64,000 nucleotides of DNA from Rhabditophanes sp. KR3021. Its lineage: Eukaryota > Nematoda > Chromadorea > Rhabditida > Alloionematidae. Both the position numbers and the translations under genes were made by a program. Of the stretch, positions 47,767 through 61,319 are shown piece after piece; position 1 is the first letter of the stretch, and each line of letters starts with the position of its first letter. The notes under the pieces were generated by a model. That model ran no database searches, was not told where the DNA came from, and saw only the letters and a list, made by a program, of their open reading frames with translations. The DNA lies in assembly GCA_963281155.1 (NCBI GenBank), contig CAUJLY010000006.1, positions 9,858,001 through 9,922,000 of the forward strand. The letters are read 5' to 3'.

Positions 47767-50700
47767 TTCAAAAAACTAAAAATAATCACAGCATCATTTT
47801 TGTTTATAGACATGTTATGATCAAGTTATAATTCCAAAATTATGACATAAGAGAGTCAATTTAACAATCAAGATTGACAGCGAAAAATATATATTGTATA
47901 CAATGACAAAATGTACTTCAAAAAGAAACCTAAAATAATGGAAGCCTAACCACTTTGACTAGTTAACATACTCTCTTAAATAATATCTCTTTCATTTGAT
48001 GAATCTTAAATTTATTTCACAATAAATTCACATTCAATTAGTGAACTAACAAATAATTAATTAAAATACAAACTTTTTATTACTATTATGTAATAATTTT
48101 AATACACTGATTAAGGACACCCAAACCAATTGGTCAATTCTCAAGAACAATGCGTATGTCATAACCTTCTCAATCAACAATTGGTATCTTCATCCACCTT
48201 AATTGGTTATTCAATAAAATAGTACGGCAATGGTATTGTTCAATATTATTTAACAACATCTACCTATTCATTTGATAATACAACACAGAAGATATATAAA
48301 TACATGTTCAGAGCAGTGTTAGTTTTTGTCAAAACGAAAAGAAAAGGTCATCATCATAATTATAGCATCTTTATTAATTGTCAAATACATTAGATGATAA
48401 TAAATAATACAACTAATATTTTATATTTTTTAATGAGGCTTCAGCAGATGCAAAATAAAATAAGACACAAAACAATACACACGTTTTGTTTATTAAAATT
48501 TGGTGAAGATTATTATTTAATGAACAGATAACGGATCGCGAGACACTTAATTCGTCAATAATGACGCTTAACTAGTAACAAGTTTAAAGACTTTGTCTTC
48601 AAGTTTTACTTAACCTATGACAATTCTTCGAGTAACAAGTGACAGTGATTAGCGTGAAACAAAATTAAATGGATGATTGTCTTAATTTATGTGATGTATA
48701 CAAACTTCTTCCAAAAAATAAATAAAGCTAACACAAACTTTCAACCCACATACTATACATCTTAATTATATCTTAGGAATATATATAATAACTCGGGTAT
48801 TAATATATTTCAGAAGCAAGTAAATGACAATCATCTACACTACGCAATATACGTTTATTCATTCATTAAAGAAACAAAGATCTATTTGATAATGTGAATA
48901 TTTACTGTACTGCGCATATCTTTTTCGAATCCATTTACAAAATTACTTGGACTTTTTTAATCTTACCGTAAATCAGTTGATGTGCCTATAGGCATTATTA
49001 CTAAAAATGTAGCACTTTTGGAAAATACAAAAAAATTAGGGTTCATCAAAAGGAAAGAGCTTTTAACTAAATTGAATGAACAAACATACATTACTTGAAT
49101 ACTTAATTTTATTTGTCTAAAAAATAACAATCCTAATTTCTGATTATTTAAACAAAAAGACAAGCTATGTGGTAGTAATTTTAGTCGTTACTCGTTTCAA
49201 AAAGCAAATGTATAAATATTATTTATTCAAAAATGAGGTAAAACACACATTGGTATAAATAATTTGTATAGATAAAAGTTTTACAAATTAAATAATGTTG
49301 ATAATTAAATAATACAATCTTTTTAGAAGTCAACACATTTGAAGCGAGTTATGAACTTTCTTTGTCGTTAAAAGAGTCCTTAGTGGTTATACCACAATTT
49401 TGTTATCACAAGTTTTGCATTTATCATATGTTTAAGAGTGTTAGAACGATCAGATATACATGTATTAGGCAGTTATGAGATCATATTTATTACCCAAAAG
49501 TAGCAGTTAGGAGTGTTTGTGAATAATAAGAAAAAAGTTTATACGTCTTCAAAAGAGTGTTCTTACAAACGCAAATATATAGATCACTTTTATTTGTATT
49601 TTGAACAAAAACTCGCCTGAAGAAATGTATTAAATATTTAGAATGTCAAAGTATACAAATAGTTTGATGATTAGCAACAAAGGACTTTCTACATGCTTCT
49701 TGCGGGTATGTATGTAAGTTATATCGTACACATGCAGAAGTAACTTTTGTTATTTTAAAAACAAAAATTTTGAAGTAATTTATAGTAGAGTTTATATATA
49801 TTGGAAGATAAATTTTGATTTTAAGCAAGTTAAAGCAGTCTAATGATTATCGTAGGCTGTTAATCAAAACAAGTGCTTAATTTTTGATATATTTAACATT
49901 AATCTCAAACAAAAATCCTTAATACTTGTTCATGATGCCTTTGCAAGTGAATTAAAATCATTTCTTCTACTTACCTAACTAAAATGATAATTTATATTAA
50001 ACGGGTGATGGAAGATGAGTTGATGCAACGTTTGTTGCATTTATGTACAGATATTTGCATCATTACTTTCCCTTGTTTTACCTTTCACTTAATTACATTA
50101 AATTTAATGAAAGAAGAAAGTAACAAGGCTCAGCATAAATGATCATAAATTTAAAATAATTGGTACTGTTAAAAAAGTTTCTTTTATATAAAAATTGAAG
50201 CCATTGTGAGTACAAAAAATGTCAATGTTAATAGGTGTAGACAAGGAATGTACTAGTATAGTCAAATAAACTTTTGCTAAGCCTTTCGACAAAAAAGTGA
50301 ACAATTTTGAAGTGTCAAAAATGGTGTAATTTATCGTATGATAGCTTAAATAAATAAGGAAAGTAATTTGTTTAAAATACACCCTGTAGGTTGAAAAGAA
50401 ACCAATACTGGCAGATCAAGTATTAAAATGTATTAACAATAGGAGTAAGTATAAAATAAATTTCGGTGATCGTCAAGACATACGAAATATCTGATCACTT
50501 TAAATTAAACCTTTTTTATAAATTGTTGATCTTATTTAGAGATAGTAATGTGTTGAAAAAGAGTTTTAAAACATAGATAAAAGTTTTGAAGTGCTAGCTT
50601 TTAAGTCACATCATTTGATTCCTTATAAACTGATAGATGAAAATAATGCATTTCTTTAGTAAATGACAATTCAGATTCAACTCTAAATTTACTTTGAATT

Positions 50701-53439
50701 GTTTAGCAACTTAGAAAGCTTTTAGCCATTTTAAAAGAAAACTTATTAATATATGAACTGTGATCTGTCACCTTAAACATATTGGTACCGTTTCCAGGTG
50801 CAGTAACTGTTTGCCAACTTTGAATTGTGTATTTTAGAAGGTGTCTCATAGTGGTAGTAAAGACCTTTTTCTTAGCTTATTCATAATTATCAAACAATCA
50901 TAGTTCTTAGTATACATTTTTAGGAATTAAAATTTCAGTAATTACCAAAACAATAGAGATTATTAATTTAAGAATGGTGGAAGGGAAAATATATATACGT
51001 AGGTCTAAAAAATTGTCATTGTAAAAGTAATTACTAGAATAGCTGGTTTTGAGCAAATACTAATAATTTTCTAACACCTAACATTGACATAATTTGCACA
51101 TTTTAATGTTTGTTATTAATCGCAAAAACAGAAGTAATGATAATATATGATCTCTTTTTTAGTATGAAAGTATACGATTTATAATAAACAATAAATAATA
51201 GGAAAAAGTGTAAAGATAAATAAATAATTTATTGGGAATATTTATAAAAAAGTTTTGTACACAAATTGAAAAATGGGTGGTAGATGATGAAAAGAAATAT
51301 ATCAAACAATTTGTCAATCATTTAATAGAATCCAAACACCGATTTTCACCTTTTCAAAATTTACTTTCCTCAAACTCCTTCATTCTCAATTTACACGCAA
51401 TTAGACGTCTTCACTACTACCCCGCTTCTTTACACAAAACTACACACAACTTCCGACCTTTTCAAATGCATAGATAGTTACATACTATTGAGTCTTCAAA
51501 TATACTATTTAAATACAAAAAATCATCAGCCCCATCATCTACTGTTTTGTTAAACAAACTCTCAACTATTGTGTCACATTTTTTACTCTATAAAATAAAC
51601 ATATTTTACTCGCTCTGTATGTGACTATAAATATGTATATAAATATTTGAGACTATTGCATATTTTAATAAATCAAAAACAATAATATATCAATACAACA
51701 CCATATTTGTTTAAATTATACGAAAATTTATTTAAATATGACTTATCAAAAATTCATTTATATATCCACAAATCAATTCTCTGAAATCAAAGTAATCCAG
51801 AAACGAAACAAGTTAATTTATCAATCAAAAAATTAATCATACTCTTCAAGATGTTTCAATAACATATGTTTATAAAAAATGGAATAAGTCAAAAAATGGT
51901 AAAGTAGATAGAGAATTGTATAAAGAAATGTATACATCCACTTAAAAGGTAAAAAAGAAGATAATTGAGTTTTGTTGATAGATGAATAAACTTTTCTTAC
52001 TCCGAAAAAATTATAATAAACAAGTAAAAATGTGATGTAGGAAGTAACAACATGGAAAATACACAAAATATATGCATAATTTGATGCTCAATGATAATAA
52101 ATTTCTTTTTAAAGTTAGCTTCTTTCATAATTGCTACAACATAACGGATTTTTTTTGCTTCATTGCAATTGTTATATATAATTTTAACGTACATGTGTAA
52201 AAATACAATTGGTTATGAATATATATTTATGTCTGTAATGACTAAAAGCAAATTTTTTCAATTTGTTGACTTTAATCTAAAAATTGATGATGGTATTGTG
52301 TTATATAATATATTTTTAATATTTATGTATCAATTTAAAGCTAAAGCATTTTTTGGAGAAGATTTCAATGGGGACAAAAGATTTGAAAGGAAAAACCTTT
52401 TAACAAAGTAAATGGATCTCTAAAAGCAACAATTTCTTGATGCTCTAATAAAATAAAGTTTGTTGTAAGTGCAGATATGAATATATGTGTTTACATAAAT
52501 ATATTAATTCAAAAACAAAATATGAGACGGGCTTTTTGGTTAATTAAACAGAATAAATGTAATAGGAAGGCAACTTAAAGAAAGCCACTTATTAGTGAAG
52601 AGTGTAAAAGATCTTTCTGGCATTAAACAAATTCAGCATATTTAAGATGTTCAACATTAATTGGCAATTTGATCTTTTACCAAGTAACTTGATAAATTAG
52701 GATGTAATAATTGTGTACTTCTACACACTTTACAACATATTTTTAGTAATAGGAATCCCCAGATGAATTTGCAAGTACGATTTTTATTAAACTTGATTCC
52801 GACAATATATTTTTATAAGTACATATAATATTATGCAAAGAAAATATTCATAAAAAATAGAGTCACTAAAGTTGATTTAATAAAGAACGCACTGATAAGA
52901 TGATGATTTTCTAAGTAAATAATTATTTTATCATGTATACATATGAATTTTTATGCTAAAACAATTATCAGACATTAAACCTATTAATACTTTGCAAAAT
53001 TCGATTCTTTGAACATGAATATTAGGACAAATCGTGTTTCAAGGTTTGAATATTCTTGATCAAATTAATCAGAAATACAATATTACCATATTAACATACG
53101 AAATAATAATATTCAATGATATTGGAAGCATTAATTAAATAGAGGAAAACTTGTTGCAATTCTGTTAAGGTGAAATATCTTTTATAAGTTGTTTGTCTTT
53201 CAAAGAAATTAGTATTATTGGTCAAAAAAGACATATGAACATATTAGACAGTTTATGTGCAAAATTAGATTAAAAGCAATGTCGTTTTGTACACCAATAT
53301 ATGTATAATTAATTCAAAAGAACTTAATTAATGGTTATGTCTAACAGTTGTCTCCAACACATGTCGTACTTTTTTATTATTTCAAATAATTATTGGGGAA
53401 AATGGTGAATGTCAAATGGTGTTGATAATGTTACAATGT
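47767..53439. other. 5.7-kb gene-poor stretch
   Basis: Strongly AT-rich throughout. ORFs at 51232-51477 and 52163-52411 use non-ATG starts, are biased to Lys/Ile/Asn/Phe and carry no motif. No tRNA, SINE or repeat array recognised. Confidence 0.45.
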
Positions 53440-55774
53440 TTATGTAAGATTCAAATTGGCGGCTTCCTTTTGAGCCCAAATTAACATTTGTTCATGACTT
53501 TCAAAACTTGGGGAATCTTCTTTGGTGTTTAGGGCGCCAACGACAAAGGCTTTCGATGTACTCATAATGTCGAAGTTGTCATGTTCTTGAGTTGGAATAT
53601 TACATTCGGTTAAGTGGTTATTTTCTAAATTTGATCTAATTTGTTTGAAATAATCTATTGAGGGATTTGAAAATGAATCTTGTGGCAAAGAACTTGTATC
53701 ATTAAAATCTAAGACAACTCTACTATTCCTTGTACGCAGGGAGTCTTCGTTTGCAGCCGTTGAACCTAAAACCAACACAACTGCATCAAAGCAATCATCT
53801 GTTATTTTGAATTTCTTGATTAAAGTAGTGATTGACTTGTTTGTAACAAAGATACAGGAACTGACATCTACCTTTTCTACGTTAATTGCTTGTTCAAACT
53901 TCTCCATTGCTGAATCATTTAAATTTGGACAATTTTTGAGATAATATTCTAGTAGACTGTCGCATCCTAATATTATTTCAGACAATGATGAATCATCAAC
54001 AGCTACCAGTCCACTTAAATCAACACTTCTGAGGTTTTTTAAAGCTTTGATTGATCTTAATCCCATCGAAGTTAAAGACATGTCATCCCCGCAATAAGCA
54101 ATCGATAACTTTTCCAACTGTTTGCAATTACCGCTGACAGCTTCTATCACTTCATTTGTTACAATTGAATTGTAATCAAGATAAAGACGTTTCATACCTT
54201 CTAAGTTATTTAAATGATACAGACACGAAGGATTCAACTTCGTAAAGCCATCTCCTTGGAGCGAAAATTCTTCCAAATCAAGTAATGTACGACTAATTAA
54301 AGCCAAGCTTTCAGGATTTAATCCATAACATCCATTTAAACGTAATTTCTTCAAATTAATTGCTCCATGACATAATGCTTCTATTGCCTCATCTTCTATC
54401 ATCAAGCACCCATCCAGCAACAACTCCTCCAACTCATCCCCAAACAAGTTAAAACATTTCCCATACAAGTGGGAACATCCACGAAAATCTGCTGATTTTA
54501 AGTTATTCGCAAAGCTTTTAACTAGATACCAGAATTCTTTTTCACTGACAGACATGTTTCGATATGCAATCCGCTGTATTTTTTGCAAAGACTGGCCGAG
54601 GTAGACGAATGACTTGTCTGAACCAACTATTCCTGAGCAATCTAATATGACCAGATTTGGGCAATATTTTCCGATAATTAAAAAGGCTTTTTCATCCAGG
54701 CAACCTTCAACACTCGATAAATCAAGTTCTTTTAATTGAGGTCCGCAACGTGATAAAAATCCATGTAGTTGAATTGCATCTAATGGATGGTCTTTGGTGA
54801 ATTTCCTGCCTATCTTTTTGTGGTCGTTAAATCTGAGGGCATTTGTTAAGGTCCATACTTTAATTGATGCTTCCATCCAATTCTTGCTTACTTTCTCTAC
54901 CTTGATCCGTTCAATGGGATTGAGGTAAGACAAAATGTGTTGGAGAGCCTTGATCGGTAAACCTTCCCATGAGACAGATGATTTGTCATTAAGAGAAGTT
55001 AATGAACTCAACGAACTATTTGAATTGGTTCGGCTATATCTGTTGATGACACCGCTTCCGAAATTCATAGAATTCATACTAACCATTCCGGAAGGACTAC
55101 GTGCTGTTGAGAATGATTTCTTCAATTTACGCTCCACTTTTTCGACTCGCATGACATGACTATATAGCTTTAAATGTTCCTCGGGAGTATTCATAATTTT
55201 GTCAACTTCGTAACTGGATGAAAAGACAATTACAGCTTGACTAGTTACTTTTGATCCACTTCTAGGCAACGTCGCACAACCACTATTTCTTTCTCCGAAT
55301 GACATCTCACAATACACAACTTTTCCAAACTTCGAAAAGAATGATTTACATTGAGATGTGCTGACACGAATCGAAATGTTTGATACAACCACTTTTCTGT
55401 TTTCAACACACTCTTCATTATCGGCATCATTTGCGTAATAAGCAGAAGATGTGTGAAAATCATCAAATGAACTTCCATGATCAGACTCATTCGCCACAAT
55501 CATCGGCAACAACTTCCTATACTTCATGAATTCCAATGCTGAAGCCGAATATGTTCGACGTAAATGGCCCATCGAAAAGAACTTAACCCTTGTCATAAAA
55601 CCATTGAAAGCTTCTGTGAAATTATTCAAACCACCACATTCAAGATTATGAGCATTAACTCGATGTAAAGTCTTCATAAGACCCTAAATAATTCAATAAA
55701 TAAACTAATCAACTATGGCTTACTTTTGGCTTGTAAATATTTGAAAAATCATATTCATCGTCGTCATCCATCAT
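53440..55774 (-). CDS. RRM + F-box + LRR protein
   Basis: 764 residues; exons 55774-55724 and 55683-53440 (40-nt intron). The acidic start MMDDDDEYDF is followed by a basic region, then at about 105-195 an RNA-recognition-motif-like fold (KVVVSNISIRVSTSQCKSFF, FFSKFGKVVYCEM, AVIVFSSSYEVDKIM), in which the RNP1 and RNP2 positions are only loosely kept. An F-box follows (about 245-285: WEGLPIKALQHILSYLNPIERIKVEKVSKNW), which would bind SKP1 of an SCF ubiquitin ligase. Then about ten leucine-rich repeats of the Cys-containing FBXL type (LKELDLSSVEGCLDE, LEELLLDGCLMIEDEA, LKKLRLNGCYGLNPESL) form the substrate side, ending near residue 630, with a disordered tail. The combination suggests an SCF adaptor that can bind RNA or RNP. 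A TTATAG acceptor lies in the 5' leader. It is divergent from the PP6 subunit gene. Confidence 0.85.
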
Positions 55775-56487
55775 TGTATTAAAGAATACTTCCCAAATTG
55801 ATGAAGCTGTTTAGCCTTCCTATAATTAAATTATGATTAGAACAAATTATCTGCCAAATCATGTTTGACGGGGATCATTTTACATTGTTTCGAAATAAAG
55901 CAAATTCAAATTAGCCAATTAAGGGTCTAGTATAATGACCTCAACTGTCAATAAATTCACTAACTTAAAGCAAATATGACAACAACAACACAAACTTTAA
56001 TCATGGGGGAAGCTGATAATTTAAAGTGACAAATTTCCAACAAGTTTAGAGTAGTAATCGACTTTTTTTAAACCACAGCTTTGTAATTGGATGCGAAGGG
56101 AAGGTAAAATAGAATAAAATGAATACTTGAAAGTTATTGTTTTTTGTTGTGTAGTTAGATTATTGTTGCTTTGATTGATATGTTAGGTAAGGAAATGGTA
56201 TGGAAACAAAAGATAGTGGTTGCTTCTTTTTGATCTGAATATTTATAATCTTGCTGCATAATCTAAATATAGATTACTTAAATCTAATTATATTCCAAAC
56301 TTAATGGGTAAATAAGACAATAAATAAACTCAATATTGCTTTTAGTTTTGGTAATCTTGAGTTGGTCTGACAACGAAACGCATTGGGGAAATACATACCG
56401 CTTTCGAGTTATCCAATCTTCTTTGTCTTTTTGATAAAAGCGATCCTAATCACTCATTCCAGACTAACACTAATTCCAACCGTCATC
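55775..56487. promoter_or_regulatory. Shared region between divergent genes
   Basis: 713 nt separate the ATGs of the RRM/F-box protein (-) and the PP6 subunit (+). Both leaders contain a splice acceptor (minus TTTAATTATAG, plus CACTCATTCCAG at about 56463). No canonical TATA box is obvious. A bidirectional promoter is inferred from position only. Confidence 0.4.
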
Positions 56488-58901
56488 ATGTTTTGGGATT
56501 CAGCTCCACAATCAAATATGGACAATCTGTTGGCTGCACCAACTCCCTGTCTCTACTCAATCTTAGAAGACGAGTACGTCGTCCAAGATGTCCGCGTTGG
56601 CAAACGTAATTTGCTTGAGTTGTAAGTTGGATGGTTTTATAGCCTTTGTGATGTCATTTTAGTTTGCTTAAAGATAAGAACATACTTATTATGATATGTG
56701 AGTGTTTTTACCCGTTGACTCAACAGAGCAATCCCCTCGGCCAGTACTTCTACAGCCAAAAAATAGTTAATGTGATCCAGTCTTTCTCCCAAAAGGAGTT
56801 GACCATGCTAATTCAACATCACAAGTTTATGAGTCTCCTTTCTGGATATCTGATCGTGGATCACGAACGCAAAAACGACTTAACAATTAGCTTTTACATG
56901 ACCATAATTGAGACCCTTTTCAAGGAATGCACGGAGGAAATGTGTCTTTATATGAGAGATACTCACCTCTTGGTCGATGGAATTTTAAGCAGCATCGATG
57001 TTGGGGCCGTTTATTTATTCTTTGAAACTTGTTTTTCCTTCAGTCACACATTTTCTCAACACAACTTGGTTCAAGAGATTTTTGTCAAGCACAAGATTAT
57101 TGATCGTTTAATTGATGGTTTTTATGAAGCAAAGTCGGTTAGGTGGTTCCAAAATACGTCCATCATTTTGCTCCAACTCACCACTCAATTAAAAGAAAAG
57201 TATGCATGCATCAACATGAAAGAAGACCTTATTTTGAAAAATCTTTTGTCCGGAGAATCTGTTTCACGTTTGATTGAACTTATCGTGGATCCAAGAAAAT
57301 CAGGAACCAACTACTACTTTGTTCTAAACAATTGTGCAAAATTATTGTCAGACATTATTGAGTTGTACGAAAACGAAATGTCTCCAAGCAAATTGTACAG
57401 TTTCAATTCATCGAGAATGCAAACTGATGTTTCAGGGTTGAAGGACAAGTACGATTACACACAAAAGGAATCTGCCTTGAGTAACTTCAATGGAGAAGCA
57501 TACAAAACTTTAATTTGTCGTCGCCTTGCCGAGCATATCCCCAAGTTGTTTGACCTTGTTCATACAAATATATTGCACGCTTTGATTGACAACGAAGATA
57601 CCAAAAAAGTACCTCCGAATGATCCTACGACTGGGTATTATGTCATGAAATTGATCGCTTCTATCTTCAATAATAATGACCCAAGAGTTCATGAAATTGC
57701 GTGTATTGAACTTATGAAGACTCCTCAAAACAAAGGCATCATCGACACATTCTTCAAAACAGTTTGTAAATATGAAATTAGTCCAGTAGTTGAATGTGTC
57801 ATCAAATCTTTCCTTAGAAACATTCTTTTCTATTGTTTCTTTGAAAACGATAGTCCAGATGCTATTTTCATGTACGACATTGTTCTTAAGGAAAGTCAAA
57901 TAGTTGATATAATTACCAATGCAAACACGGTTCTTGATGCTGAAGGATGCAAAAATCTTCCCCAAATGAAGTCTTTCCTAATTGGCATGTTGAAGATTAT
58001 TTACGATAGTTCCAAACTCGCTTCACGCAAAGACAAAATTTCTAAGATTCTCGATACCATCGATGGGGTTGATTTAATTGAAAAAATGGTCGCTGACAAC
58101 TTCATGTACGTAATCTTCGACCAATTTGACAATGAGTTTTTGGACAAAAAGTATTTGGAGAAAGTTACAAATCAGCTTGTTGATGGCGTTGAATCTAAGC
58201 CAAAGTATGCCATCATCAATAATTATTCCAATTACGCGAACAGTAAGAAAGGAAGTATGAAGAGTGTTGGAATCACCAAAAGCACGGAATCTAGATCTTT
58301 TACCAAATCTGCAGCTAAAGAACCATCAGATCGACTTGCTGATGTTTTTGGACATGTTTTTTTGGATTATGACAAGCAAAGTGATAAGAACCATTTCTCC
58401 AGTGGATCTTTAAAGAACTTTAATTTTGGAAGAATTCCCGAAGAACCAGATACTAATTCAAATACTTTTGATACTGATAAGTTGAAATGGCCTAAAGATG
58501 AATTGGAGGAAGATGAATTTGGCGATTTCTCTTCTCATTTTAGTCAAAATTGGCATGATCCAACAAAATCTTCTAAATCTGAGGAATGGGGATCCAAATT
58601 TGAAGATGATTGGACTGGAGAATCAGCAAATAAGAACTCAGGAATTGAGTCATTTGGTGAATTCAAAAATGCTCCAAGTCATGACTGGAGAACTGGTTTC
58701 ACTTCTTTCCACAAAACGGAACACAACAAAGACGACGAATCCAAGAGTGACAACAAATTTAGTGCTCTCCTTGATGTCACTGATCCTGGCTCCAATAATG
58801 AAGAAGAAAAGTGGGTTTCCGGAGAGGATTTCGATTCGTTCTTGACTCAGCAACAAAATGTTTCAAAGGATCCCTTTAATAAAGATTTTTCACGCAAATA
58901 A
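56488..58901 (+). CDS. PP6 regulatory subunit, SAPS family
   Basis: Regulatory subunit that binds and directs the catalytic subunit of Ser/Thr phosphatase 6 (yeast Sit4-associated proteins; SAPS/PP6R). 790 residues; exons 56488-56621 and 56663-58901 (41-nt intron). The start MFWDSAPQSNMDNLL mirrors the MFW-x-x-x-x-x-x-DxLL start of human PP6R. SAPS landmarks follow: LEDEYVVQDVRVGKRNLLEFL, HKFMSLLSGYLIVD, and KIIDRLIDGF, SGESVSRLIELIVDP. The helical repeat region fills about residues 1-480; the C-terminal 250 residues are acidic and disordered with repeated FGDF/FGEF-like motifs (EDEFGDFSSHF, IESFGEFKNA), as in other PP6R tails. The chosen ATG has an acceptor (CATTCCAG) 25 nt upstream. AATAAA at 59040-59045, about 140 nt past the stop, is a likely poly(A) signal. 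Confidence 0.92.
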
Positions 58902-59408
58902 TACCAAGCCAGTACTAACCTTTACTAATTTCTAAATATCTTTTTAATATCCTAATAAGTATCTATTTGGGTCACCATCCTTATATTGTAACATATCTAT
59001 TTATCTGTTATATAATTTTTCTTTTCGCTAATTGTTGTAAATAAAATGTATAATTCTAATTTGTCGTCTTTTCATAATTTTTGATGTTGTTGGTAATTTT
59101 GTGATACTCATTGAAAGTTTACATTTAAATTATTAGATCATTACTGCTGACATAAGTTTGTTTAGTAATTTAGTTGGGAGAGTTCGAAGTTCAAGAACTT
59201 TTAAGTCTTATTGTTTGTGATCATAAATTATACAATTTATAGACTTGTTACATTTTTTCAAACTTAATTGTTATTCTACAAAAATTACTAAGATATAAGC
59301 CTTGTCCAAATGTTTCGTTTTAAAATTTATTTTCCATCTTCGAGATTAATAAAATAGAAAAATATAACTTCATGAATATATTTCGGAACTCTATTATTAT
59401 AATGAGGT

Positions 59409-60410
59409 TTACAATCGTTCAATGGAATTTATGTACATAATATTTAAAAATGTTCTTAATTTTATATATTTTGTTAGATATACAGTATTTCTCATGAGAA
59501 CCATAACATAAACTTTAATTTGTTGTTTTAAACATTGCGTAAACACATCGAGATATTGATAAATACCATTTTCGGTTATTCTCATATTCTCACTAAACAA
59601 AAGAATTTTACCTTATTTTCAACTAAACTTTGATAGTTTACATTTTTGCTTCAACATGTATAAAGACTTACCAAAAGTCTATGGCAATCTGATACAATTC
59701 AGAATCCTTTGGATTTATACAAAAGAAATGTTGGATTGTATTTTTAGAAGTCTAATAAATGAATAAAGGTTCTCAAAAATATGGTTTGATAAACTGAAAA
59801 ATACTAATCTCTCAATTAAAATTCAATCTTTTAATCAAATCTTTGATTTATGTGGCAATTTAATGCCATTGGATTAGCAAATAATAACGGAAAACATGGG
59901 AATAAATTACATCAAACTTACTAATAAATTGATGAAAGCAATTACATATTGTCATTTAAAAAGCTTTTTAATGCACGTCCAAAACTGTATTGTTTTGACT
60001 TGGAAATTAAAAATTGAATATGCTTTCCTGGATGAAAAACTTCGTGTTTGTTAAGTTTTCATCATAATTGAGACAAATAGTTTAGTTTGCCACATTCTCA
60101 GTTTGTTTGTTGTCGATACCAAAATAAATATCTGACTTGCGATTTGAAATTTTTGTATATTTATTAGGGACCTTTTTTGATATGCCCAATTCCCTATCCC
60201 GGTATTATTACTTTGATGGAGATAAGTTTTGCCTGCTTCAACCAATTAATAGATTTAGTGTAGTCAAACAAATTATTAGATATTATATCTGAGATTTCAT
60301 CGAGCTCATCTTCATCACTAAATATTGTATTGCATATTAAGCCATTCATTTTATTTTCGAAATAAATAAGAAAATATATTTCTTGAAATGACGCTTCATC
60401 AAATAAATTA
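59409..60410 (-). pseudogene. GINS subunit Psf3-like gene with broken frames
   Basis: Fragments in order resemble Psf3 of the GINS complex, which holds MCM with Cdc45 in the replicative helicase. About 60410-60250: NLFDEASFQEIYFLIYF then MNGLICN and an acidic run, like the Psf3 N-domain (NY-x-SLDDIL ... IPG-x-G). About 60225-60120: GNWAYQKRSLINIQKF, like the WLA ... ELPKIY segment, in a different frame. A 368-nt intron (60119-59752) fits by phase, then FFCINPKDSELYQIAIDFW, which aligns without gaps to the FSADPNVVDLHKMGPHFY block of human Psf3. After a GTAAGT donor and a 49-nt intron the frame is off by one, and SENMRITENGIYQYL, the last domain, continues to the stop at 59409. Frame conflicts occur at about 60240 and 59620, and no start exon of matching phase is found. 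It is either a decayed copy or a real gene damaged by base-call errors. Confidence 0.45.
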
Positions 60411-60729
60411 CTGTGGTCATATCAATGTTATTGTAAAAATATACATTCGTTTTAGAAAGGGACATCAAAGTTAAAAAATTTTGTGAAAGCTTAACGAATA
60501 CGGGGCTGCTTAAAAGGTAATTGCATGATTTTCTTGTTGTCGGCATCCATTTTTATAGTGAAATTGATTTAATGTGAAAGAAATAGGTTAGGAATAGAAA
60601 ATTATAATAGTATTTAGTTTTAAGTAAATTGCTCATATTGGATCTTTACACCCAATTTAAATAAAGACAAGTAAGGATAATCATTTATTTTATGTACAGT
60701 TCATACAAATGATATGAAAAATTGTTTAT

Positions 60730-61319
60730 CTATTTAGTCTGATTTGTGTACATTTCAAAGTCCTCTAGTGAAGCAAGGTGATTGGTTCGGAGAAGAACTT
60801 GGGGCCTAATTGATTGAATGGTAGTGATGGCATCAGCGGCAGACATTTTCTTGCTCCAAATCAGGTAACAGGCAGCAATTGTGGTACTTCTTGTTCTCCC
60901 AGCCTTGCAGTGAATGTAGACAGTCTTTCCATGTGCGACCACGCTGTCTATAAATGCTAAGGCGTCTAGTATTGCTGAGCGATCAGCTGATCCATAAAAG
61001 TCTAGCATCGGAATGTTGTGGAAACGAACGCCTTCCTTTTCCCATAATGTTTTATCCATCGAAGTATAAGCCATGCTCAATTCAAATAATTCAGTACAGC
61101 AGACAACTCCTCCAACATTTTGCATATTCTAAACTCGGATGTTTATGTAAACATAATGACACAACTTACAATAAGATCGTCTTTCATTGATTGAAATGGA
61201 ATTGCTCCAAGGATAATGTGTTCATTGATTCTATTACACCATTTCCAGTTATCAGGTTCAATTAAATTGCGAAGCAAGTTGAATCCGAGAGAAGGATAAA
61301 AACCGATTTCTGTCAACAT
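60730..61319 (-). CDS. PTPMT1-like mitochondrial phosphatase
   Basis: Dual-specificity phosphatase fold enzyme that in animals removes phosphate from phosphatidylglycerol phosphate at the mitochondrial inner membrane, the penultimate step to cardiolipin. 182 residues; exons 61319-61170 and 61128-60730, intron 41 nt. The N-terminus carries the PTPMT1 hallmarks (FYPSLGFNLL, WKWCNRINEHIILGAIPF). The active-site loop is HCKAGRTRS (C-x5-R intact), with NIPMLDFYG upstream as the general-acid loop. The TAACYLIW helix after the loop also fits. The short, hydrophobic start could serve as a mitochondrial targeting segment. TACTTTTTAG ends 12 nt before the ATG. Human PTPMT1 (201 aa) is slightly longer at the N-terminus. 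Confidence 0.9.

Noticed and set aside
51232..51477. 81-codon plus ORF
   Set aside because: Non-ATG start, low-complexity composition, no domain, no splice context.
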